Assembly: GCA_037951105.1 (NCBI GenBank)
Contig: JBAMJV010003793.1
Span: 1-64,000, forward strand
Direction: 5' to 3'
Length of the DNA stretch: 64,000 nucleotides
Origin: Echinarachnius parma
Taxonomy: Eukaryota > Echinodermata > Echinoidea > Clypeasteroida > Echinarachniidae
Made by a program: the position numbers and the translations under genes. The notes beneath the pieces are model-generated. The model saw nothing but the letters and a program-made list of their open reading frames with translations, did not search any database and was not told the origin of the DNA. Below are positions 12,201 through 24,200 of this stretch, piece after piece. The number at the start of each line of letters is the position of its first letter. Positions within the stretch are counted from its first letter, which is position 1.

Positions 12201-15200
12201 CATGCGCCCTCAAGTGCTGTACTGTGGACCGTCCAACAAGTCAGTCGACGTTGTGGCAGGTGGGGAAAACAAAATCACAATTCTATTCTATTCTATTTCC
12301 TGTGTGTATTGGTTCGTTCTAAAAATTAAGTTGTCAGGTTTTAGCTTGGATTTGAATCCATGTGAGAGTAAATTTAGTAAGGGCGTCTGAATAAGAATTA
12401 CTTCCCTCCAAATGCTAGACTGTATTATGCTACTATTACCTATTCATTTGGTATTCTTGCATTATTTCTTCATATTTAGGGCTGTACAGCATGTTAAAGG
12501 GATAGTTGAGTTTTAGTATAGAGGGCGCTAACAAAAAAAACAGTGAAATTCGAAAGAGCATACAATTTTAATGACAGAATAAACTTTATTTGATCAAAAT
12601 CGGTTCAGAAATGGCTGAAATATCCATAAACATAACCATTTGTAATAATTGTGGGGCCCCACAATTATTTGATAATTTTGAACCAGCCATTACATTTTTT
12701 TTTTTATGCTTCCTCTTTACAAAAATGGTTTTTAAATAGTTGTTGATTATCTCTCTATCTGATCACTATTTCAACAAAACATCACATGCACAATATCTTA
12801 TTTAAAACGGTTAGTGTTTAGAGAGCGCCCTCTTGAGTTTTAACGGCTCTTTTTGAATGATAACAGGCTTTGTACTTAGTCATTTGTAATTATGTATTCC
12901 TTTCGAGCATGTTGGAGTTATAACTATTCATTTGTAAAGTAATGGTACGGGTGTTGGTTACAAAAATTCAGTTTGACCAAAACTGTACTCTCTTTACCAA
13001 AACTCAACTATCCCTTTAATGTGCAAAATTTACCAACCTCTACCAATACTCGAGCATATCTTAAAAGCAGTTACATTTAATTGTAAGGTCACATATAAAA
13101 GTTGTTTACGATATGTCACATGGTGTTTTTCTTAGAAACATGACTACATGTGTATCCTGGAGTCATTTATTTGCATCCTTGTTGTACTTCTGGTTACCCT
13201 TAAAGCCTGAAATATGCATACAGTCACTGCAGTGTAGTGTAGCTTTATGTAGATCAATGATCAAATGCCAAGCACTACATGTAGAAAGACCTATTAGACA
13301 GGTGCATTTTTTAAAACTTTGTTAATTTTAATTCCGTAGGATACCTTAGAGAATTTAAAGATATCTCTATCGTGCGGGTGTATGGCGTCGAGATCGAGCG
13401 TAGGGATTTCCCCATTCCGGGTCTCCCCGGACGCATCAGCAAGTGGTCTCGGAAGGACGTCGTCATGCCTGGTGAGCTGAGCGACATTTCCCTCCACCAT
13501 CTGATTCGAAAAGACGGTACCTACGCAGAAGAGATAAGGGGATTCGACACGCAGGCCCGGAATGGCACATTCAACAAAGAAAGGGATCAGAGTCGCTTCA
13601 AGGATGCGATCGCCAAGGCGATGGTAGATTATTCTAAAGAGCTGTGATTTAACTGTTAAGCCCACCACACACTGTACGATTTTGCCAGTCGTACGATGTT
13701 TTACCAGTCGTGCTCTGTGACTGGGTAGTGTGACGTCATATACATGCTCACTTGCACTCTTACAACTGAGTCGCAGAGCCAGTCATGAGGATTTCCTATG
13801 TTGAATCTTCACGACTGGTCGGGGCTCTTGATCGCAACGTTCAGCCAATCAAACAACAGTTTTCGCGCACACACATCCAGCAAGCCTGCGCCTTGTATGT
13901 TATGGTCGCTATGACACCAAGCTGGTGCATATGCACCAATCATAGTGGTGGAATCGTGCAGTCTGCGGTGCTCATTCATACGACTGGTGGTACAACTCAG
14001 CTACCTCCCGAGTCGTACGACTGGTCGAGTCATACAGTGTGCGGTGGGCTTTACAATTACCGTAAATCTCTGTGTATATAAAGACGCATTTTTTTCCGTT
14101 GGAAAAATTTCAAAGTGGGGGGTGCGTCTAATACACAGGTAGTCACCCCCTGTAGCCATGTTGAATGCATATAACACTGGCATAGGGCATGACAAGGGCT
14201 TGCTGTCATATGTAGCATTCATCAAAATAAACCTTTTTCTCACATAAAAAATAGTGGTTAGTATAAAAATTGCAAGTTTATTGAGCAGTAATACTGCTGC
14301 TAATGAATATTCATATAATTTGTGAGCAGTAGTACTCATTAAATATGCAATTTTCTAACCAGAAGCGATAAGGGGATTCGACACGCAGGTCCAGAATGGC
14401 ACATTCGACAAAATACGTAATCGGGGCCCCTACTTGGATGCAATCACCAAGGCAATGGTAGATATGTATTCAGATTATATTACTAAACAGCCATGTTTGA
14501 AATTTTAGAATTATAAAACTGTTCCAGCAAAACCCTCTCTATTGTCTATATTCCACAGTGTAAAGAGACAGCAGCCAGGCTATTGCATGCTTTAGTATGG
14601 CAATGCGTAAGCGGGAGACAAACTGTAAGCTACTCCCTTGAATAAATGTTCTCTTCACCACTGGCAAAAACATACATACCCTAAGTTTGCCTGCAATCAA
14701 TCAAATATTTAAAAAAGATGCCAATTCCTTCCTGTTTTCAGGGAGGTTCCCTTATATATTTTTAAAAATCCTCTAGCTATCACACCATGCAAATTTGAAT
14801 GCCTTCCAGATTTTTAGAAAGACGATTCGCTTTTTATCCTGTGTGCAATTGATAGAATCCATTCTGATTTCTGAATGAATCTTTGAAAGCTGAATATAAA
14901 GGATATGGCATCTCTGCAGTTATTTGATTTCTGCCTTGTGTTTTTTTTTATAGAAAGAGGAGCTTCAGCGTCATCACATCATCCTTGCGACCTGTTGCGC
15001 CGCTGGAGATGATCGCATCGCGAAAGAAACTAATGTGATTCAGACAATCATAGATGAAGCGGGAATGTGCAGCGAGCCTGAGTCTCTCATCCCGTTAGTG
15101 TTCTGCAAACCGAAGCAGGTTGTACTGATAGGGGACCACAAGCAGCTCAGGTGAATACAGTTTGTTTGTGTTTTTTCAAGCTCCTCCAGACTAGCATGAC

Positions 15201-18200
15201 ATACTCTTGCTTGTTCAGGGCGTTTTGGGATCATGTTCATGTTTATTAAATGTAAGTATTTTCATACCGTTTCAGGATGATTTAGAACTTCTGATTCCAT
15301 ATGTTGTGATTTCCTATTTAATCAAATGGCTGTTATTTTAAACACCTATATTCATGTAGGCAATCTTGTTCATGATGTGTTTTTTTCCTTCGATCTGCAC
15401 TAGCTGGTATTTTTTTACCAGTGCAGAAAACTTCTTGATGCTCTTTACTGTTTTCCCCTTTTTTCACAAAGAATATTTTCATATTTTCTCATATTTTACA
15501 CAATGTTTTTTTTAATAATAAATAATTAATCTGACCTTTCCTACTGTATTCACTAACTGCTATTAACATAATTGTGTTGTGTTGAGGGTATAATTTCGCT
15601 ATTTCTTTTATACCAATTTCATAGTTATTATTTTGCAAGAAAATAAATGCTTCCAGGTTTAAGAAACTGCAAGAGTGAGCTATGAAAAAGGAATCAAGAC
15701 ACTTGGATACACTAGACTAGTTACAAACCCCTCCTTTGTACTATCAAGTGATGTTCGCACAACCGGAACAATTCTTTTGTGAAATGTAAAGCAATTGCTT
15801 GGGTCGGGTAAGCAAAAGATTTAAGCAAAAGCAAAAGATAATGCATACGAATTTAAACAATTACTTGAACTTTTACTTGTGCTTGAAGCAATTGCAATAT
15901 AAGCAATTATGCATACAGCCCAATATGTTCTATGGTTGCCCTTCTTTCATACATACATGTACGTATGTATGTCCCGTTCTTGTTATCACGATATCTGAAG
16001 AACCAGTTGACTGAATGTCACCAAACTTGGTACGTGCATGTATCTTGAGGAGCCAATGACCCGATTAGATTTTAGGTTCAAAGGTAAAGGTCACCGGGCT
16101 CATTGTATGTGAAAAATAGCTCTTAATCGTGATATAACTCTAGATTTGGTTGACAGATGTACATGTATGTATATTTAGGAGCCAATGAACTGATTAGATT
16201 TAAAAGTTTGCTAGGTCATATAAATCGCGCAATAGCGGAGCCATCTATTTCGACTGCGCACAGTCGAATATCCATCTAGTTCTAATGATTAATAAATGAG
16301 GCAGAATTATTGCTGAAATCCTTCTTTATAGTCTTTATTATTGCCTGGAAAATGCTAATCTTATGCATAAATATTCTTTTTAACATGATTATCAACTTTT
16401 TAAAATCGCAACAGCCAAATTGTACTTACATGTATGTAAACTGGGTTCCAAAAGAAACTTATCACTTCTTTAGAGCGACACACATTAAAATCCAAAGCAT
16501 AAAAATGAATCATAATTGGGCATAGATTAGCTATAATACCCCTTAGCAAGGTCATCTAAAAAAAATTATGTTTGCTTTAGCCAACAAAGAATAAAATAAG
16601 GTGAAATCGCAGGGGTAATTTTTCAAAAATCACAGAAACTGCTCGCCTTCCGGGCACATAGCTCGGCACGGACAATAGCCAGTCTAGTGGTTACATAACC
16701 CGCTTTGAAGTTGAATGAATAGCTATTGAAAGTTCTGAATAGACCGCCTTTCGTGGAGGTTCGCAGCGAGCAGTTTCTGTGATTTTTGAAAAGTGACCTG
16801 TAGTGATTCTATCGCATTTTTCTCATTTTTAGTAAAAGCAAACTTTTGATTTTTAGGATATGCTTGATAAGGAGAATGATAGCTTATCTGTGTCTTAATA
16901 TGGTTCAATTTGATGCTATGGATTTTTGTGAGCGTCGCTCTGAAAACGTGATAAGTTTCTTTTGGAGCCCAGTTTATTTCATGTGTATTTTTTATGCCTC
17001 CGCCAATGAAGTGGCCGGAGGCATTATTGTTGTTTGTTATGAAATAAATTATTGACCATTGTCCAACCAATTTTAGCCTAAAATTAAATAATGGCAGTGA
17101 TAAGAATAAAAAATAATGTAGGTTTTTAATATGAATCTTATAAAAATGACTAAATTTCCATAGGGTTTGCACACAAATCATGAAATTTAGTGATTTAGGG
17201 GCTAATTACATTCATTTTCGAAAGGTCACGTGATGTTGTTCTGTTATACCAGGTCATTTCAAAAGTCTCAAAAGTTGGGCAAGACTTCAATGAAAAAAGT
17301 CATGAAGCCAAGCAGCGATACATCTTCATCATCATCATTTTTACTTTCATAATTTATTTGCAATTGTTTATTGTTACATAAACTGTTATAAATGATATCT
17401 GTGTTGATCATGTTTATGTTATTTTTAATTCCATTTACATTCATAACATAATATCTACAAGGTACAATATTTATGCATTTTTCAAAGAAACATACCTTTT
17501 TTGCTTGAAAACCCTTAGCGTACACATTCATTAACCCGTTGCTTACGGGAACCGGGTGGATTGTGTACAAAGTCAATGGAGATTTCAGAATCTCGGAGGG
17601 AACGGGTTAATTAAACATTTAGATTCAGCTTATATCTCCATATTTTGTATGTTATCCTTTCCACCCTTATTAGAAGTAAGCATTTCAAAACATTGTTATT
17701 GAGGAATTATCATTAATTAAATAGTGTTATACGTTAGCCCAACAAAAGTCCCGTCAAAACCAGCTGAAATGATCATGCGATGTCAGTATCGGGATCTAGT
17801 ATCGCGATCATTAGTAGACGATGTCCGATAGATAAAGTACACAGTTTATGGTGCCTTTTTAACATGACTCTGTTCAATCATCCTTGTTAATTAAGGAGAA
17901 TACAAAATGTAGTTGTCATTATTTGCCCCACTGACACACAATTTTCCTGTAAAGCATGCTTAATAAAGTTATTTAAATCTATCATGTCGCCCATATTAAT
18001 TGCACACAATACTCCAAATTCAGCGTCCAGCAAAATAAAGCTGTTAAAGTATGGGCCAATAGAATCGTGCCCAGACTTTGGCAGGCTTTTCAAGCGGATG
18101 AAGTACAGCAGCATTTGACTTATTTCATTAAATTTTTCTTCTCTTCTCTGTAAATATCTCAGAGTTAGTGATTATTGTATATAAGGCAAGGAACATTTTC

Positions 18201-21200
18201 TATGAATATTTGCAATGTTTTTAATCCAAAGAGCGCTTGTTTTTTATTTTTGCAATGGGGCTTTATATTGCTCTTGTACTAGGATATCATATATGTATGG
18301 GACTTGCAACTTCTGTATTATTCATCTGCTAGCCCCTTACTCTCTAGTGATGCATCATTATCCTATTTTGTAATTTTCAATAAATGTACTGTATAATTCA
18401 AACAGAGCCATCATCACAGAGCCGAATGCCAAGAACCTGGGCATGGATGTGTCACTTCTAGAGAAGTACCAGCAAACGGTTGAAATGCTGACAACTCAGT
18501 ACAGGATGGTATGTATTTTATTTTTACAGGAATGATTTTGTACCTCCGCCAACAAATCAGCTGGAGGCATTATGTTTCAGGTTGTATGTCTGTCGGTAAG
18601 TACGTCAGTCCCGTTTTATTCCTCACGATCTTTAGAACCGGTTGCAGATCAATTTGAAACTTAGTATGTGTGTAAATATTGAGATGACAATGATGTGATT
18701 ATATTTTAGGGTCATGAGGTCAAAAGGTCACAGGGGTCATTATACATGTATATGCCTAAATAGCTTTTTTTAGAATAATATCTCAAGATCCGGTTAACAG
18801 ATTACCATCAATCATGGTACCTGTATGTATCTTTGGGAGCTAATGTACCGAGTAGATTTGGGCTCCATAATAATAAATACAAAAAGTAAAATTTGCTAAA
18901 TGTTACAAATTTGATTCATATTGTCACCCTTGTTTATGGACATACATGTATCATGCTAGTCGTTGGCACTTAATACATGACTCATTCACTTGAAGGCTGT
19001 GGGTTGAATGGAGTTTAGTCTGCCTTAAATTACTAGGCTAGGCTTAAATTACCCCCAGCGTGAGATTACATTTTAGGGAATATAGTCAAAACTTAGTCAG
19101 AGGTGAAGCTACCCGAATATGAAATTGTTTGTCCGGACAAAAATGATGAGTTAGGCGGGTCTTAGTCAACACTTAGCACTTTTGGCAGGACTAATTTAGT
19201 AGAATACCAGCCAATATCTTTGCTGTATAATTTTGTAGTTTTTATAGTGAATGTAGGCACATAAGAGGATGTAAATATGTGAATTAACCCATTACAGTAT
19301 TGTAATATTGACAGTAGAACTAATTGGCCGTATTTCATTTTAACTGTGACACTAGGCTCCCATAGGCAATGTGTTAAGCAATAATGAATTTTTGATTGTA
19401 TTTCTTCCTGGGGTTTTAAGCAAAATGACCTATTGGAAAATGCCCCACACACCAAAATTAAAAAAATATGCTTTAATCACCTGTGAAAGAATATATGATA
19501 ATTATCTGTAAATGTAAGGATTTTCACACAAACTGCTTTGAAATTGACTATTTGAGCATTGAGGGTGGAATTCTCATCAAAGGGTTAAATTTAGCACTGT
19601 GCTAAAAGACGTCATTTGTGTCGTTTTACGTCAGAAGTGGGTTAAATTGAACCCATTGTTTTATGGAAAAGCCGGGTAATTGACGCTTTGCCACCATGGT
19701 CTCCCTTGGCATTTATGACTTATTTATGCTTTTTTAAAAATTGTTTCACCCACAGCACAAACAAATCTGCGAGTTCCCCTCTCATGCCTTCTACGACAAC
19801 AAGCTGCAAACGGATGTCTCTGTGGCTCGGCGTAGTCCCAGAGACGACCCCCTCCATGATCTGTGGCCGACCAAGGACGGAGTCATTATGCCCAGGTTGT
19901 TCTATCACGTGAGCGGTAAGGAGGAGACGCTGTCCGTCAAGTCCGATGAGGGAAGTGAGATGTCCAAGAGTAATACGGCGGAGATCGGATACGTGGTGAG
20001 TGTGACCACTCATACAGACATTATCATACTTTTGCGTGTAGCAGGCCGTGCATAGACAATGCATGAGAGTAATAGGAAATTGTGTGCACTATTAATGTAC
20101 AATGATTGTATTATTGTTTCCTTTTTATTTGCTTGTTGTAGGTTCAGATGGCGAGGAAGATGATTGCTCGTGGTATATCCCCCGATAGAGTGGTGATCCT
20201 ATCTCAGTACCGGCTGCAGTGCAGTCAGATTCAGAAAAGACTGAAAGAGATGGAGCAGCCAGCATACAGCCAGATTAAAGTTAGCACTGTGGTCAAAAGC
20301 CAAGGTATAACAAATCTTCTTCTTCTATTAAATTTAGTACAGTCCTCTGAGTAAAGTATTGTAGTTATGTTATGCCGTGCTGAAGTGCAGGCCAGTGGTG
20401 AACCAGTAGATAGCCAAGAAAATATATTCTTTTGTATAGGTATAGTCATAAAAAGCTAACTTGATATTAAAAAGCACCCTTTTCCTTAATTATGAAGCAG
20501 CTTCAGTCTTACCAGCTTGCTTTCCAAAGCGAGTATTCATGTAGGTCTGGAGCTATTCTTGTTGAGACTGGTAGCTGGTTCGACAGGCAGATGACACTTG
20601 GTAAGAATCTAGCCATCATTCAATTTTCACCTAGAAGTTTTGCTATTCAATATGAAACAGTTTTCAAAATCTTGTTATAAAAAACATCCTGAAAACACAT
20701 CCTAGACATCCAAAATTATTCAAAATATCTAAAAAATCTGTTATATGAACACCATCTCGATGTGGTTAAGTATATGGAGAAGTAATGATAATAAATAATC
20801 ATCGTTGCCACATGAAATGTTTGTATTGTCCCATAATACTATCAATGTGTGTTTTTTACTGCACCATGTAGTGTGACTACATCTCAAAGGTTTGCTCAAT
20901 GCTACTATCAAGATCCAACCACGGCCAGGGTCAAGCACGTGAGCTTTGTTGTCTAAACAAAAAGCCAGGGATGGTATTCTGTATTAAGATCAACTTTAAA
21001 ATCTCCCTAAGATGTGAAAACATGTGATAATCTCCACTGTTCACACTATGCCCGGCATCGAGATCGAGCAAGATGGGAGAGATTTGTAATTTTTGAAAAG
21101 TGCATTGCCACCAGATTTGTTGTGGACATGCATACATACATTAATGAAGTCCATTTCTGTTTAACCCCTTGACCACGGGAACCAAGTTGGTTGTGTACAA

Positions 21201-24200
21201 AGTCTATGGGGATATTGTAAACTCGTAGGAAACGGGATAATTATAGACCGTAGGGGGTGAGTGGGACTATGTTGTAATCTTCACACGGTGCCGTGTAATT
21301 GATGGTAATTGAAGGTTACACTTACAATCATGAAAATAAGCAACAAAGTGTCTCACATCTTGTTGGGTGTCTGTTAAGAATACACGGCGATATGTGACCG
21401 GGCCGTAACGTAAGTGTCACAATGGGTAACGTAATTGTTACATTATTGTTTTTCAGATACCAAGTTTGCCTTGAAGTTAGTTACTAAGCTGAATGTGAAC
21501 CACATATAAATGACGTACATAAATTTATTGCCAATTCAGATAGTAATAAATCTTATGAATCATGCATAGTAACGTATGTTACATCACATAAGTCGCATCT
21601 TCCCAGGATGAAATTCCAGTTTAATTTCTAATTGTACCCATTGAATTCAATGGGTACCTATTGAAACCAATTGGTAACCATTGAAACCAATTGGTAACCA
21701 TTGAAACCAATTGGTAACCATTGAAACCAATTGGTAACCATTGAAACCAATTGGTACCCATTGAAATTCTAATTGGTACCCATTGAAACCAATTGTACCC
21801 ATTGAAATTCTAATTGGTACGCATTGAAACTGAATTCAATTGGCAGTGGCGGATCTACGGGGGGGGGGGGGGGTTTAGGGGGTTTAAACCCCTCCCCCCC
21901 CCCCCCCCCCTTGGGCTGCCAAGTGAAAATGTTTCAGTGAAAAAAGTGAGAAAAAAATAATTTACGGGGGTTCAAAATAGCAAAAAAATTTCGCCGCTTC
22001 GCGGCTCATGGACGAAAGTGAACAAAAAGTGAACAAAAATCACTTGCGGGGGTTCAAAATAGCAACAAAAAATTCGCCACTTCGCGGCTCATGGATGTAA
22101 GTGAACAAAAAGTGAACAAAAAATCACTTACGGGGGTTCAAAATAGCAAAAAGATCCTTAGACCCCCATTTTGTAGTTGGCTGAGACACACCCCCGCTCC
22201 TTAGACCCCCATTTTGAAGTTGGCTGAGGCACACCCCCGCCCCTTAGACCCCCATTTTGAAGTTGGCTGAGGCTGCGCACCTCCGCTCTTTAGACCCCCA
22301 TTTTGAAGTTGGCCGAGGCACATCTCCGCTCCTTAGACCCCCATTTTGAAGTTGGTTGAGGTACATCTCCGCTCCTTAGACCCCCATTTTGAAGTTGGTT
22401 GAGGCACACCCCCGCTCCCCGCTCCTTAGACCCCCATTTTGAAGTTGGCTGCGACACATCTCCGCTCCTTAGACCCCCATTTTGAAGTTGGCTGAGGCAC
22501 ATCTCCGCTCCTTAGACCCCCATTTTGAAGTTGGCTGAGGCACACCTCCGCTCCTTAGACCCCCATTTTGAAGTTGGCTGAGGCACACCTCTGCTCCTTA
22601 GACCCCCATTTTGAAGTTGGTTAAGGCACATCTCCGCTCCTTAGACCCCCATTTTGAAGTTGGTTGAGGCACACCCCCGCCCCTTAGACCCCCATTTTGA
22701 AGTTGGCTGAGGCACATCTCCGCTCCTTAGACCCCCATTTTGAAGTTGGCTGAGGCACACCTCCGCTCCTTAGACCCCCATTTTGAAGTTGGTTGAGGCA
22801 CATCTCCGCTCCTTAGACCCCCATTTTGAAGTTGGTTGAGGCACACCCCCGCCCCTTAGACCCCCATTTTGAAGTTGGCTGAGGCACATCTCCGCTCCTT
22901 AGACCCACATTTTGAAGTTGGCTGACGGCACACCCCCGCTCCTTTAGACCCAGGATGAAATTCCAGTTAAAATTCTAATTGGTACCCATTGAATTCAATG
23001 GGTACCCATTGAAACCAATTGGTACCCATTGAAACCAATTGGTACCCATTGAAATTCTAATTGGTACCCATTGACCAATTTTACCCATTGAAATTCTAAT
23101 TGGTACCCATTGAAACTGAAATCAATTGGTAACCATTGGTATTGGTTTCAATGGGTACCCATTGAATTCAATTGGTATTTGTTTCAATTTCCATGTATGC
23201 ATGCTCTTCGATTACCAATTGATTTCAATTGGTCATTTTCAATGGGTAATTTTCAATTGGAACCAATTGATTTCAATTGGTAATATAGTCGATGGGAATT
23301 TCACCCTGGGTTTGCATTCAATACGTTAAATAGGCAACATTAATAGTTGAACTTAATTTTCATGTTCGCGTAATAGCGATCTTCTTCATCGGCCTTAACT
23401 ACAGAATAATCATTCAGTGGTTACCTATATTTTGCAATCAAAGTATTAAAAACGTATGTTACACCTCTTAACCTCTTGCCTACGGGAACCGAGTGGTCTA
23501 TATACAAAGTCTATGGGGATTTCAGAACCTCGTATGGAACGGGTCAAATCTACCTTTTTATGCTATCTGATTCTTATGTTACCTGTCACATTTTGTTTGT
23601 ATCTCGATGTTCAAACATGTTTTTACTGGTATGCAATGTTCCTTTCATTTGAAAAACAAGATAATTATACAGATGTCAGAATCTAAGCATATCCTATGAT
23701 TTAGTATAATCACAGTACGGTACTAGTATGTTTTAGTAGATTCGGAGACACATTTCCAATGAGCATCAACATTTTAGATGAAGTGGGATCATCAAAACTT
23801 TAATTACATCTTATAGAACACTGTGCTGCTAGCATGAAACCACACTTGTTCTGCTTCTGTGGACTCTTTATCTGTACAAAACTGGAAAAACTGACTGATT
23901 TTGTCTTGGCAACATTTGGTTTTAGGTAACTCGGCCATATTCTATCCCCTGTCATTTGCTTATTTCATTTTGAATCGCTCTAAAAATTATGGTAACTTTT
24001 ACGAGAAGGACCCTCATATAACAGGACAATTTTGCTGGTGCAAAGTTTAATCTCTTCACTAGGAGAGCAGGATCACTTGAGACACAATATTTCACCAATT
24101 GTGCTGAGTTAGTGGTTTTGACCCTAATGCCTTCAATAATGATGTCTTTTTTTCTTTTACTCCTGATACACCACATATAACAGGGAGTGAGTGGGACTAC

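Noticed and set aside
16723-17181. 152-codon minus-strand frame
   Set aside because: Lies within the foldback element 16438-16975 and encodes no recognisable protein.
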